Source of the DNA: DASRDR01 sp963812945 [NCBI: uncultured Candidatus Rokubacteria bacterium]
GTDB taxonomy: Bacteria > Methylomirabilota > Methylomirabilia > Rokubacteriales
Direction: 5' to 3'
Length of the DNA stretch: 64,000 nt
Assembly (NCBI GenBank): GCA_963812945.1
Contig: CAWEXD010000008.1
Coordinates: forward strand, 806,001 to 870,000
Positions 54,749 through 63,762 of this stretch are shown here, piece by piece. The translations under genes were made by a program, and so were the position numbers. Position 1 is the first letter of the stretch, and each line of letters starts with the position of its first letter. Below the pieces are notes generated by a model. It ran no database searches and had not been told where the DNA came from. It saw nothing but the letters and a program-made list of their open reading frames with translations.

Positions 54749-55495
54749 ATGGTGACCGCGGGCCGTCTCGCCGCGCTCAGCGTCCTGATCGCCGTCGGCG
54801 CCCCCGTCGCCTACGCGCTCCTGCTCCGGGTCCCGGTGGTCCGGAACCACCCGGAGGGCTACGTGGTCGCGTTCGCGCTGGCGGCGGCGCTGGCCGCCCT
54901 GGCGGTTGCCCGCGCGCGGGGCCGCCGCTGGCCCGCCTGGCTGGCGCTCGGCTTCTCGAGCCTTCTCCTGGTCGCCGGGGCCTGGTTCAACTTCGTCGGC
55001 GCGCGGGTTCCGGCGACCCCGACGGCCCTCGCCGTGGGCGAGCCGCCGCCGGCCTTCACGCTGCCGGATTCGGCCGGCCGGCCCGTCTCGCTCGCCGACT
55101 ATCGCGGGAAGAAGCCGGTCATCCTCATCTTCTACCGTGGCTACTGGTGACCCTTCTGCATGGCGGAGCTCCAAGGGCTTGGAGCCAAGCTGGGGGAGGC
55201 CGAGCGCGCGGGTGTCGAGGTCGTCGCCGTCTCGCCCGATCCCAACGAGCGGAGCCAGCAGCTCGCCGACGGCCTGGGTCTCGCGTACCGGTTCCTCGCC
55301 GACCCTGACCTGGCGGTCGCCCGCCGCTACGGCCTGGTGCACGCTGCCGGGGGCGCCGAGGGGCAGGACGTGCCACGGCCGGCCACGATCGTGCTGGACA
55401 GGGACGGGGTCGTGCGCTGGTTCTCGGTCAGCGGAAACTTCCAGGTACGACCGGACCCGGACGACGTGCTGCGTGCAGTGCGCGCGCTTTCGTGA
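54749..55495 (+). CDS. Membrane-anchored peroxiredoxin-like selenoprotein (in-frame TGA read as selenocysteine)
   Basis: Two open stretches in one frame are separated by a single TGA at 55148-55150. Together they give 248 residues: three transmembrane helices (about 5-27, 38-56 and 64-82), then an AhpC/TSA thioredoxin-fold domain. The join reads FYRGYW-TGA-PFC, so the TGA (residue 134) falls exactly at the peroxidatic cysteine of the YRGxWCPFC motif, giving U-P-F-C. The sequence after it is fully conserved (VEVVAVSPDPNERS, YRFLADPDLAVARRYG, PRPATIVLDRDGVVRW) with no frame loss. A stem-loop that could act as a SECIS follows. Known bacterial selenoproteins include such peroxiredoxins. It lies 10 bp ahead of fpg, suggesting a joint oxidative-damage unit. 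Confidence 0.85.
55148..55150 (+). other. TGA selenocysteine codon (candidate)
   Basis: In-frame TGA in the peroxiredoxin-like gene, replacing the peroxidatic cysteine codon: TAC TGG TGA CCC TTC TGC. The resolving-type cysteine three codons later gives a UxxC redox motif. Recoding requires SelA, SelB, SelC and SelD, none of which is in this window. Confidence 0.8.
55168..55185 (+). other. Candidate bacterial SECIS stem-loop
   Basis: GCTCCAAGGGCTTGGAGC folds into a perfect seven-base-pair stem with a GGGC tetraloop. The loop begins 24 bases after the TGA, inside the range known for bacterial SECIS elements (loop about 16-37 bases downstream, guanine in the first loop positions). It lies wholly within the coding sequence, as bacterial elements do. 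A SelB-binding function is inference. Confidence 0.65.
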
Positions 55496-55505
55496 GCCTG
55501 ACCGC

Positions 55506-56465
55506 GTGCCGGAGCTGCCCGACGTCGTCGCGTACCTGACGGCCCTCGAGCCGCGTGTCGTCGGAAAGCGGCTCGAGGGGATCCGCCTGGCGAGCCCCTT
55601 CGTCCTCCGCTCGGTCGACCCGCCGGCGTCGGACGCGGCGGGCCGGACGGTCGTGGGGCTCCGCCGCCTCGGCAAGCGCATCGTCCTCGCGCTGGACGGC
55701 GAGATCTTCGTCGTGATCCACCTGATGATCGCCGGCCGCCTCCACTGGCGTCCGGCCGGCGCGCGCCCGCCCGGACGCGTGGGGCTGGCCGCGCTCGACT
55801 TCCCGGACGGCACGCTGACTCTCACGGAGGCCGGGACCCGGCGCCGGGCCTCGATCCACCTGGCGCGCGGCGAGCCGGCCCTGGCCGCTTTCGATCCGGG
55901 AGGTCTCGACGTGCTCGGGGCGACGCCCGCAGCGTTCCGCGCGTCGCTGTCGCGAGAGCGGCACACGCTGAAGCGGTCGCTCACGGACCCGCGCTTCCTC
56001 GACGGCATCGGCAACGCCTACGCGGACGAGATCCTGCATCGGGCGCGCCTGTCACCGGTGCGGATGGCGGACCAGCTGGGTGACGAAGAGCTGGGACGGC
56101 TCCTCGCCGCGGCGCGGGCCGTGCTCACGGAATGGACCGACCGACTGTCCGGGACGGCGCGCCTGACCTTTCCCGAGAAGGTCACGGCCTTCCGCGAAGG
56201 AATGGCGGTCCACGGCCGGTACGGGCAGCCGTGCCCGGTGTGCGGCGCGCCTGTGCAGAGGATCGTCCACGCCGAGAACGAGACCAACTACTGCGCGGTC
56301 TGCCAGACCGGCGGGCGGCTCCTGGCCGATCGCGCCCTGTCGCGCCTCCTCCACCAGGACTGGCCACGCACGCTCGAGGAGCTGGAGGAGCGGCTCCCGG
56401 GCGGGGCTGCGCGCGGTGCGGCGGGCGCCGCGGCGCGGCCGGCTCGGCGCCGCTCGGGGCGATGA
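55506..56465 (+). CDS. Formamidopyrimidine-DNA glycosylase (Fpg/Nei family)
   Basis: 319 residues. The initiator GTG is followed by PELPDVVAYLTALE, which provides the catalytic N-terminal proline and Glu. The helix-two-turn-helix is in DPRFLDGIGNAYADEILHRARLSP, and the zinc finger is CPVCGAPVQRIVHAENETNYCAVCQ. It excises oxidised purines (8-oxoguanine, FapyG) and nicks by beta/delta elimination. The C-terminus has an extra Arg/Ala-rich tail of about 30 residues. It starts 10 bp after the peroxiredoxin-like gene ends. Confidence 0.9.
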   Translation: MPELPDVVAYLTALEPRVVGKRLEGIRLASPFVLRSVDPPASDAAGRTVVGLRRLGKRIVLALDGEIFVVIHLMIAGRLHWRPAGARPPGRVGLAALDFPDGTLTLTEAGTRRRASIHLARGEPALAAFDPGGLDVLGATPAAFRASLSRERHTLKRSLTDPRFLDGIGNAYADEILHRARLSPVRMADQLGDEELGRLLAAARAVLTEWTDRLSGTARLTFPEKVTAFREGMAVHGRYGQPCPVCGAPVQRIVHAENETNYCAVCQTGGRLLADRALSRLLHQDWPRTLEELEERLPGGAARGAAGAAARPARRRSGR

Positions 56466-56514
56466 GGTCGCGTGGCAGTGGCGCGTCCGGTGGCGATCGC
56501 GTAGGGTACCCGGC

Positions 56515-57330
56515 GTGACACCGCTCCTGTCCGTTCTGCTCCTCGGGTTCTTCCTCGGGATGCGCCACGCGACCGACGCCGACCACGTCATCGCCGTCAC
56601 CACGATCGTGAGCCGCCAGCGCTCCGTGCGCGCGGCCGCGTGGACGGGGGCGCTCTGGGGGCTCGGGCACACGCTGACGATCCTCGCCGTGGGCGGCGCG
56701 ATCGTCCTCTTCGGGCTCGTCATCCCGCCCCGTGTGGGCCTCGGCATGGAGTTCTCGGTCGCCCTCATGCTGATCCTCCTGGGGATCCTCACGCTGACCG
56801 GCGTCACCGGGCGGCTCCACGAGGCACGGGCGGCGGACCATCGCGCCGGGGGCCACGGGGATGACCACGCGCACGCCCACGCGCACGGCGACTACGTCCA
56901 CAGCCACGTCCACGGCCACGCGCCCGATGCGCACGGCCACGCCGAGGAGGCGACGCCCCAGGCGCGCCTCGACCGGACCCTCGGGCGGTTCGGTGCCTAC
57001 CAGCTCCTGCGCCCCCTGGTCGTCGGGCTGGTTCACGGGCTCGCGGGGTCCGCGGCGGTGGCGCTGCTCGTCCTGGCGGCGATCCGTGACCCGTGGTGGG
57101 CGGTCGGCTACCTCCTGGTCTTCGGGGCGGGGACGATCGCCGGCATGATGCTGGTCACCGCGGCGGTCGCCGTGCCCTTCGCCGCGACCGCGGGCCGCTT
57201 CGCCTGGCTGAACCGCCACCTCGCGACCGCCTCGGGCGTGCTGAGCCTCGCCTTCGGCGTCTGGATGGCGTACCAGATCGGGGTGGTCGACGGGCTCTTC
57301 GGCGCGAGCCCGCACTGGTCGCCGGAGTAA
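56515..57330 (+). CDS. NicO/HoxN-family nickel/cobalt transporter with His-rich loop
   Basis: 271 residues, about six to seven helices. The family signature HATDADH is in MRHATDADHVIAVTTIVS, and GLGHTLTI is also conserved. A cytoplasmic loop of about 30 residues (HGDDHAHAHAHG...HVHGHAPDAHGH) is exceptionally histidine-rich and probably buffers metal. Members import or export Ni2+ or Co2+, and the His-rich loop is more typical of RcnA-like efflux. GTG at 56515 is the best start. It follows fpg by 49 bp. Confidence 0.88.
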   Translation: MTPLLSVLLLGFFLGMRHATDADHVIAVTTIVSRQRSVRAAAWTGALWGLGHTLTILAVGGAIVLFGLVIPPRVGLGMEFSVALMLILLGILTLTGVTGRLHEARAADHRAGGHGDDHAHAHAHGDYVHSHVHGHAPDAHGHAEEATPQARLDRTLGRFGAYQLLRPLVVGLVHGLAGSAAVALLVLAAIRDPWWAVGYLLVFGAGTIAGMMLVTAAVAVPFAATAGRFAWLNRHLATASGVLSLAFGVWMAYQIGVVDGLFGASPHWSPE

Positions 57331-57361
57331 CGTCGCTCCCAGCCGCGCGGAGTGGCCGCGC

Positions 57362-57808
57362 CTACCAGAGCCCGCGCGCCATCGCCGAGGCGACGAAGAC
57401 CATCGCAACGACGAGGGAGAGCTGTATGTGGCTCACCTGGAACAGGGCGCGCGCCCGGCTGGTGTCCACGCGGGCGCCCGCCCGGTGGGCCTTGCGCCAG
57501 GCCATGAAGGTCACCATCGGCCGGATCTCGAGGGCCACGATGGCCAGGAAGAACCCCATCTTCAGGTAGAACCCGTGGCTTTGGAGATAATAGGCGGAGC
57601 CCTTCTCGAGCCCGGCGAACGCCCGGAGCAAGCCGGTCGCCACCCACAGCGCGGCCGCCACCCCCCACATGGAGTCGGCCGCGAAGAGCTTCCTGAGCCC
57701 CGCGTCGTCCAGCGTTCCTTTGAGGGCCCGACCGCGCAGGAACACTGCGGGCAACCCGATGGCGAGCGCCAAGTAGTGCAGGGCGGCGACAATCGCCGAT
57801 GACCACAT
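57362..57808 (-). CDS. DUF2214-type membrane protein
   Basis: 148 residues, four helices: AIVAALHYLALAIGLPAVFLRG, SMWGVAAALWVATGLLRAF, YYLQSHGFYLKMGFFLAIVALEIRPM and SHIQLSLVVAMVFVASAMARGLW. Conserved histidines at the start of helix 1 and in helix 3 are typical of this uncharacterised family, possibly haem- or metal-related. AAGGAGG lies seven bases before the ATG at 57806-57808. Convergent with the metal transporter gene. Confidence 0.8.
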   Translation of the reverse strand: MWSSAIVAALHYLALAIGLPAVFLRGRALKGTLDDAGLRKLFAADSMWGVAAALWVATGLLRAFAGLEKGSAYYLQSHGFYLKMGFFLAIVALEIRPMVTFMAWRKAHRAGARVDTSRARALFQVSHIQLSLVVAMVFVASAMARGLW

Positions 57809-57889
57809 GAGGGGGCCTCCTTCGCGTCGCCGTCGAGCGGCAAGCGATTCGAGTGGCGCTGGCGGGGAGCCCGCTCGACCGGGCGCGAC

Positions 57890-59107
<1,218 letters not shown>

Positions 59108-59169
59108 GCGTGTCCGCTCTCCGCGTTTCACTCTATCACGCGCGCCCCGGCGGCCTGGCCGGTGGCGTC

Positions 59170-60039
59170 CTAGAGATCCAGCTCGGTCCAGACCGGCAGA
59201 TGGTCCGAGCCGGGTGCGGCCTCGTCGATCCAGCAAGACCGGAGCCGCGGTAGGAGCGGCGTGCTCAGGAAGCAGTAGTCGATGCGCTGGCCGGCGCGGT
59301 CCTTGGGCCACGTCACGCCGTCCCGCTCGGCGTGCCCCGACGCCACCCAGGCGTCGACGAACCCGTCGATCCCGTTCATCCGCCCGTACTCCGGCGAGAG
59401 GGGGCCCACGATCCGGTCGTAGAGCGGCGACGTGGGCTCGAAGTTGAAGTCGCCCATGAGGATCGCGTCCCGGGGCATCGGCGGCGCGGGCCCGTCCTGG
59501 GTCCAGGCCGGGCCGGCATTCGTCCCGCACCACGCGCCGCCCTCGGCGGGGGCCCGCCGGTGGATGTCGAGGATCGCGTCGACCTGCGGCGAGCGCGTCG
59601 CGTCGGCGAGATGGGTGAGGTGAAGCGAGTACACGCGGAGGGGCCCCGAGCCCGTCCCGATCACGCCCTCCAGCGCGCTCCGCTGGAGGCTCAGCTGGAC
59701 CAGCGTGCCGAGCTTCGGGAGCGGGAAGCACCGCGTCGAGAGGATCGGCCCGCGTGCGAGGAGCATGTTCCCGAACTGCCGCCGGCGGCTCACGGGGCGC
59801 CCGGCGTGATCCGTGACGCTCCCGTCCATGTCGAGGCCGGGGCCGTAGACCCAGTGGTGGTCGGGCAGGAGGCCGGCCAGCTCCGCGACCTGGTCCACCA
59901 GGCCCGACCGGATCCAGTAGCGCTCGACCTCCTGGAGCGCGATCACGTCGGCGCCGCGGACGGTCTCCGCGATCCTCGGGAGATCGATGCGCCTGTCCCG
60001 GCCCTTGCCGTACTGGATGTTGTAGGTCACGAAGCGCAT
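59170..60039 (-). CDS. Endonuclease/exonuclease/phosphatase family protein
   Basis: 289 residues of the exonuclease III-like metallohydrolase fold. TYNIQYGKG (Asn), IALQEVER (metal Glu), [26 protein letters not shown] (Asp-x-Asn), and [14 protein letters not shown] (catalytic Asp-His) are all present. Without DNA-binding insertions it more likely acts on phosphodiesters of small molecules or lipids. The ATG at 60037-60039 begins the conserved sequence. It stands 19 bp after the methyltransferase gene. Confidence 0.88.
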   Translation of the reverse strand: MRFVTYNIQYGKGRDRRIDLPRIAETVRGADVIALQEVERYWIRSGLVDQVAELAGLLPDHHWVYGPGLDMDGSVTDHAGRPVSRRRQFGNMLLARGPILSTRCFPLPKLGTLVQLSLQRSALEGVIGTGSGPLRVYSLHLTHLADATRSPQVDAILDIHRRAPAEGGAWCGTNAGPAWTQDGPAPPMPRDAILMGDFNFEPTSPLYDRIVGPLSPEYGRMNGIDGFVDAWVASGHAERDGVTWPKDRAGQRIDYCFLSTPLLPRLRSCWIDEAAPGSDHLPVWTELDL

Positions 60040-60058
60040 GGAGAACCCCGGCGGGCGG

Positions 60059-60847
60059 TCATCGGACCGCGACGATGAACAGGCGGCGGAAGGGGAGGAG
60101 GGTCCGGCCGTCGGGCTGGCGGGGATAGGCGCGGGCGATCCGCGCCGCGTACTCGGCGACGAAGCCGGACCGCTCGGGCTCCTCGAGTGCGTCGAGGAGC
60201 GGTTTCAGCGCCGAGCCGCGCGTCCACTCGACGACGGGGTTGTCGCCCTCGAGCGCGTGCAGGTACTCGGTCTCCCAGATGTCGAGCTGCGACACGTGGG
60301 GCTGGAGGAGGTCGTGGTAGACGGCGGGCTCACTCACCGGCCGCGGGCGGAGCGCCGACCGGAGCCGCTCCCGCCACGGCCCCGCCTGCGCGGCGGCGAC
60401 CATCTCGGTGTGGGACGGCGCGCCGTGGTTCCGCGGCATCTGGACGGCGAGGACGCCGCCCGGGGCGAGGTCGGCAACCAGGCGCGGGAAGAGTCGCGAA
60501 TGATCCTCGAGCCAGTGGAGCGCGGCATTGGAGAAAAGGAGATCGGCGGGCCGGGGCGCGCGCCAGGCGCCGAGGTCCGCCTGGACCCACGTCGCCGCCG
60601 GCGCCGCGGCCCGGGCGGCGGCGAGCATGCTCGCGGAGCCGTCGACCCCCGTCACCGCCGCCCCCGGCCACCGCGCGGTGAGGAGACGCGTCACGTTCCC
60701 CGCCCCGCACCCCAGGTCGTAGACGCTGGCCGGCGCGGCGAGAGGCACGCGGGCCAGAAGGTCGAGCGCCGGGCGCAGCCGGGGCCCCGCGAACGCGAGG
60801 TACTGCGCGGGGTCCCAGCCCGGGGTCAGACTTTGCCTTCGGGACAA
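60059..60847 (-). CDS. tam: Trans-aconitate 2-methyltransferase
   Basis: About 255-262 residues, strikingly like E. coli Tam: GWDPAQYLAFAGPRLRPALDLLARVPL at the N-terminus, SAM motif VYDLGCGAGNVTRLL, NAALHWLEDHSRLFPRLVADLAPGGVLAVQMP, and FRRLFIVAVR at the end. It methylates trans-aconitate, a spontaneous inhibitory by-product of aconitase. No ATG or GTG precedes the conserved N-terminus. The nearest upstream start is TTG at 60845-60847, inside the adjacent inverted-repeat element, or CTG nearer the gene. The element may have replaced the native start. Confidence 0.85.
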   Translation of the reverse strand: MSRRQSLTPGWDPAQYLAFAGPRLRPALDLLARVPLAAPASVYDLGCGAGNVTRLLTARWPGAAVTGVDGSASMLAAARAAAPAATWVQADLGAWRAPRPADLLFSNAALHWLEDHSRLFPRLVADLAPGGVLAVQMPRNHGAPSHTEMVAAAQAGPWRERLRSALRPRPVSEPAVYHDLLQPHVSQLDIWETEYLHALEGDNPVVEWTRGSALKPLLDALEEPERSGFVAEYAARIARAYPRQPDGRTLLPFRRLFIVAVR

Positions 60848-60905
60848 TTCGGGAGTCCGAGTGGGGTGCGGCGGATGAAATGTCCGTAAGGCAAAGTCTG
60901 ACCCC
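60822..60905. repeat. REP/MITE-like inverted repeat (GGGGTCAG type), copy 2
   Basis: Perfect 18-bp arms GGGGTCAGACTTTGCCTT (60822-60839) and its complement (60888-60905). The match extends inward with three differences to about 29 bp (GGACA and TGTCC). The 26-base centre is unpaired. It lies between the stop of the upstream dimeric-barrel gene and the tam coding region and contributes the first codons of tam. The ends match the element at 39513-39578. Confidence 0.85.
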
Positions 60906-60909
60906 GCTT

Positions 60910-61260
60910 TTAGAGGCGCTCGTAGAGGAGGTGGCGGCGGTTGCGGGTGAAGGCGCGCACCTCGGTCGGCCACCGGCCGCGCTCCACCGCGCGGGCCCAC
61001 GCCGAGGTGACCAGGACCTCGGGGGATTCGACCTCGTAGAGGGCGTTGTAGCGCGGCTCACCCTCGACGACGATCGTCTTTCGCTCGCCGCCGATCATGA
61101 GCGTGAGCTCGCGGACCTTGAAGCGCGCGGCGGACACGACGCCGGGCACTTCCAGGAGGGCCGGGATGTGCTCCTTGTCGTACACCTCGTGGAAGAGGGC
61201 GTCCTTGCTCGGATCGACGTCCATGGCGGCGGAGAAGAGGTACCGGGTTCGGAGCGGCAT
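60910..61260 (-). CDS. Small EthD-like (dimeric alpha/beta barrel) protein
   Basis: 116 residues with the pattern RTRYLFSAAMDVDPSKDALFHEVYDKEHIPALLEVPGVVSAARFKV, typical of dimeric ferredoxin-like barrels (EthD/DUF4286-type), where a His near the first helix may be catalytic. The second half (PRYNALYEVESPEVLVTSAWARAV) fits the other strands. The ATG at 61258-61260 has no strong competitor. Its TAA stop abuts the GGGGTCAG inverted repeat. Function unknown. Confidence 0.75.
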   Translation of the reverse strand: MPLRTRYLFSAAMDVDPSKDALFHEVYDKEHIPALLEVPGVVSAARFKVRELTLMIGGERKTIVVEGEPRYNALYEVESPEVLVTSAWARAVERGRWPTEVRAFTRNRRHLLYERL

Positions 61261-61321
61261 GAGTCCTCCTCGCGTTCGGGATCAGGTGGTGTCCGTTCGG
61301 GCGGCAGCCGGCGTCACGGGC

Positions 61322-61846
61322 CTACCGGGCACCGGCGCGCGGCCCGTAGTCCCGGCGCCAGAGCGCGACGTACGAGGTCGCGTTCCGCCGGATCTCCTCG
61401 AGCTCCTCGGGGGCCATCTGGCGGATCGGCTTGGCCGGGACCCCCATCACCAGCCAGCCCGCCGGCACGACCTTGCCCGGCGGGACGACGGCGCCCGCGC
61501 CGACCTGGGCGTTCTCCTCGACGACCGCACCGTTCAGCACGACGGCGCCGATCCCGACCCGCGCGTTGTCCTTGATGGTGCAGGCGTGCACGACCGCGCG
61601 GTGGCCGATCGTCACACCCGCGCCGACGATGCACGGGAACCGGGGCGTCACGTGGAGGACCGAGCCGTCCTGGACGTTCGAGTTCCGCCCGAGGTGGACG
61701 TAGTTGTCCTCGTCGCCGCGGAGGACCGCGCCGGGCCAGACGCTCGCGCCCTCCTCGATCGTGACGTCGCCGATCACCTCGGCCGACGGGTCGATCCACG
61801 TGTCCGGATGGATGCGCGGCTTCCGGCCCGGCACCTCGCGGATCAT
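61322..61846 (-). CDS. Gamma-type carbonic anhydrase (left-handed beta-helix)
   Basis: 174-residue hexapeptide-repeat protein. RGDEDNYVHLGRNSNVQDGSVLH, IGHRAVVHACTIKDNARVGIGAVV carry three histidines of the zinc site (HRAVVHACT), and turns repeat about every 18 residues. Members interconvert CO2 and bicarbonate, although many YrdA/CaiE-like proteins are inactive. Its start overlaps the preceding alpha/beta-hydrolase stop as ATGA. C-terminal helix EELEEIRRNATSYVALWR packs on the trimer. Confidence 0.9.
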   Translation of the reverse strand: MIREVPGRKPRIHPDTWIDPSAEVIGDVTIEEGASVWPGAVLRGDEDNYVHLGRNSNVQDGSVLHVTPRFPCIVGAGVTIGHRAVVHACTIKDNARVGIGAVVLNGAVVEENAQVGAGAVVPPGKVVPAGWLVMGVPAKPIRQMAPEELEEIRRNATSYVALWRRDYGPRAGAR

Positions 61847-62742
61847 CGGGCGGCCCGTGCCGGGGCGCTCAGGGCGATCCCCATCTGGCTGAGGATCGCC
61901 CGGCTGAGCGGCGTCCCCGGATCCCCGAGCTCCGTGATGATCGAGAAATGGTCGTGGCCGGGCATGTCCATCACCTCGGCGGCGAGGCCGCGCCGTCGCC
62001 ACGCGGCGGCGAGCGACTCGGTCTGGCGGTGGTACTCGTCGCCCTCGAGGCCGCCGACGGGGAGGAGGAGCGGACCGCCGGCGGCTGCGGGGACGACGTG
62101 GACGGGGCTGTTCCGGCGGGCCATCTCCGTCGTGAGCCCCAGGGTGTCGTTCAGGAAGGAGAGCCGGATCGGCTCGAGGTCGTAGAGCCCGCTGATGCCA
62201 CAGCCGGCCTTGACGATGTCCGCCGGGAGGCCGGCGAAGCGAGGCCAGTCGGTCGACATCAGCATCGCGACCAGGTGGCCGCCCGCCGAGTGGCCGGAGA
62301 CAGTGATGCGTCCCGGGTCACCTCCGAAGGCGGCGGCGTTCCGGAAGAGCCACGCCACCGACGCCCGCACCTGCCGGACCAGCTCGTCCATGTCCACCGT
62401 CGGGACGAGGGCGTAGTCGACCACGGCGACGAGAGCCCCGGCCGGCTGAAAGGCGCGCGCGACGAAGCTGAAGTCGGCCTTGCCGAGTGCCCGCCAGTAC
62501 CCGCCGTGGACGAACACGTGGACCGGAGCGGACCCGCCCCCCTCCGGGAGGAACAGATCGAGCGCCTCGCCGGGAGCCGGCCCATAGCGGAGGTCGAGCC
62601 GCGCCGGGAGCGTGTCGCGGGCACGGACGCTCTCCGTGGAGTATCGGGCGATGTGCTCGGCCGCGTTCGCGACCTTCCCGCTGTTGTTGTACTCGCGATC
62701 GAGCGCCGCGCGATCGTACCCGAAGAAGACGGTCTCCCCCAT
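61843..62742 (-). CDS. Alpha/beta-hydrolase (kynurenine formamidase/BD-FAE-like)
   Basis: 299 residues. VHVFVHGGYWRALGKADFSFVARAF is the HGGxW oxyanion motif, ITVSGHSAGGHLVAM the serine elbow, and GDEYHRQTESLAAAW and MPGHDHFSIITEL supply the acid and histidine. The pattern HGGYW...GHSAGGHL is that of kynurenine formamidase-like esterases. The preceding N-terminus (YNNSGKVANAAEHIARY) resembles KFase/arylformamidase lids. Translationally coupled to the carbonic-anhydrase-like gene. No other kynurenine genes nearby. Confidence 0.87.
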   Translation of the reverse strand: MGETVFFGYDRAALDREYNNSGKVANAAEHIARYSTESVRARDTLPARLDLRYGPAPGEALDLFLPEGGGSAPVHVFVHGGYWRALGKADFSFVARAFQPAGALVAVVDYALVPTVDMDELVRQVRASVAWLFRNAAAFGGDPGRITVSGHSAGGHLVAMLMSTDWPRFAGLPADIVKAGCGISGLYDLEPIRLSFLNDTLGLTTEMARRNSPVHVVPAAAGGPLLLPVGGLEGDEYHRQTESLAAAWRRRGLAAEVMDMPGHDHFSIITELGDPGTPLSRAILSQMGIALSAPARAAR

Positions 62743-63005
62743 GGCGTCCCGCGCGGCATTCTACACCGGCCGTGCGGGGGCGGGAGGACCGGATCCCACG
62801 ACGTTCTGTCGCTCGCGCGACGATATGGCGCCGCATCGACCTCGCGGAACAGGTCGCGGTCCGTCAATGCGTGGCCGGAGGGAACGGGCACCAGTCGTGC
62901 ACCAGTGCCATGGATGGGCGTCGAGCTCGAAGCGACGGCATGTGGCCGCCTCCGGGTACTCGGCGAGTCAGGCGCTCCCGGAGAGCCCTGCCGGCAAGGA
63001 GTCTC

Positions 63006-63440
63006 ATGGCCTGGATGCCGGGTCGGTCGGGGCAGAGACAGCCCTACCTCCTGGTGCTAGTGGTGGCAGGCGACGCGCAGACGCGGTCGGCGCTGGTGGC
63101 GCTTGTCCGCCCGTTCGGCGTGGAGGTCCAGGGGGCGGAGGACGGCGAGGCGGCCTACCGGCTCGCGCTCGATCGACCGCCGGATCTCATCCTGTGTGAC
63201 CTCGGGATGCCGGCTCTGGACGGATTCGGCTTCATCCGGCGGCTCCGCAAGGATCCTCGCTTCCCCCGCATCCTGGCCGTTGCGGTCAGCGAGTCGGCGC
63301 GACCCGTCGACGTCGCGGTGACGCGAGAAGGGGGCCTCGACGGGCACATCGCCAAGCCGGTCACCCCCGAAGGGCTCGCCCGGCTTCTGGATCGCGCCCT
63401 GGATCGCCAGCACGCTCGGGACGAGCCCCAGGGCGCCTGA
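63006..63440 (+). CDS. Stand-alone response-regulator receiver domain
   Basis: 144 residues of a CheY-like fold: acidic pocket in VVAGD, phospho-aspartate in PDLILCDLGMPALDGFGFIRRL, and the conserved lysine in HIAKPVT. It has no DNA-binding or output domain. The N-terminal acidic pair is reduced (VVAGD rather than VVDDD). AAGGAG is five bases before the ATG at 63006. It is immediately followed by a small Cys protein, and no kinase is adjacent; the orphan kinase at 26782 is far away. Confidence 0.85.
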   Translation: MAWMPGRSGQRQPYLLVLVVAGDAQTRSALVALVRPFGVEVQGAEDGEAAYRLALDRPPDLILCDLGMPALDGFGFIRRLRKDPRFPRILAVAVSESARPVDVAVTREGGLDGHIAKPVTPEGLARLLDRALDRQHARDEPQGA

Positions 63441-63478
63441 TGTCGCCGCGGGCGCTTCCCCAGCAAGGAGACCCGAGG

Positions 63479-63733
63479 ATGAGCGAGATCGGCCCCCTCC
63501 ACGTTCGCATTCAGGAACTCATGAGCCGCGGCGATCTGCCTTGCGAAGATTGCATCGTCACATGGTACGGCGCTGGACAGGGGCGCCGATGCGGGGCCTG
63601 CGACCAGCGCATCCTGAGCCGGGACATGGAGATCGAGTGCGATGTGCCGGGAGGCGGCACCATCCACTTCCACCTGGCGTGCTACGACGTCTGGCAGACG
63701 ATCCTGACGGGGAAGGAGCGACTCCAGCCGTAG
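63479..63733 (+). CDS. Small cysteine-containing protein of unknown function
   Basis: 84 residues with pairs CEDC and CGAC and single cysteines in ECDV and LACYDVW, enough for a zinc ribbon or zinc-finger-like site. The C-terminus is TIHFHLACYDVWQTILTGKERLQ. The ATG at 63479 has AAGGAG 9 bases ahead; an earlier ATG at 63440 overlaps the receiver stop but lacks such a site. It may act with the receiver. The family is unknown to me. Confidence 0.65.
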   Translation: MSEIGPLHVRIQELMSRGDLPCEDCIVTWYGAGQGRRCGACDQRILSRDMEIECDVPGGGTIHFHLACYDVWQTILTGKERLQP

Positions 63734-63762
63734 GCTGGGCCGCTCCGGGGCGCGTGGCGAGC

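Noticed and set aside
55148-55150. TGA as a pseudogene stop or sequencing error in the peroxiredoxin-like gene
   Set aside because: Only one stop, exactly at the peroxidatic position with a matching downstream cysteine and hairpin, and all other conserved residues intact. An error is still possible and is listed as the refuting test.
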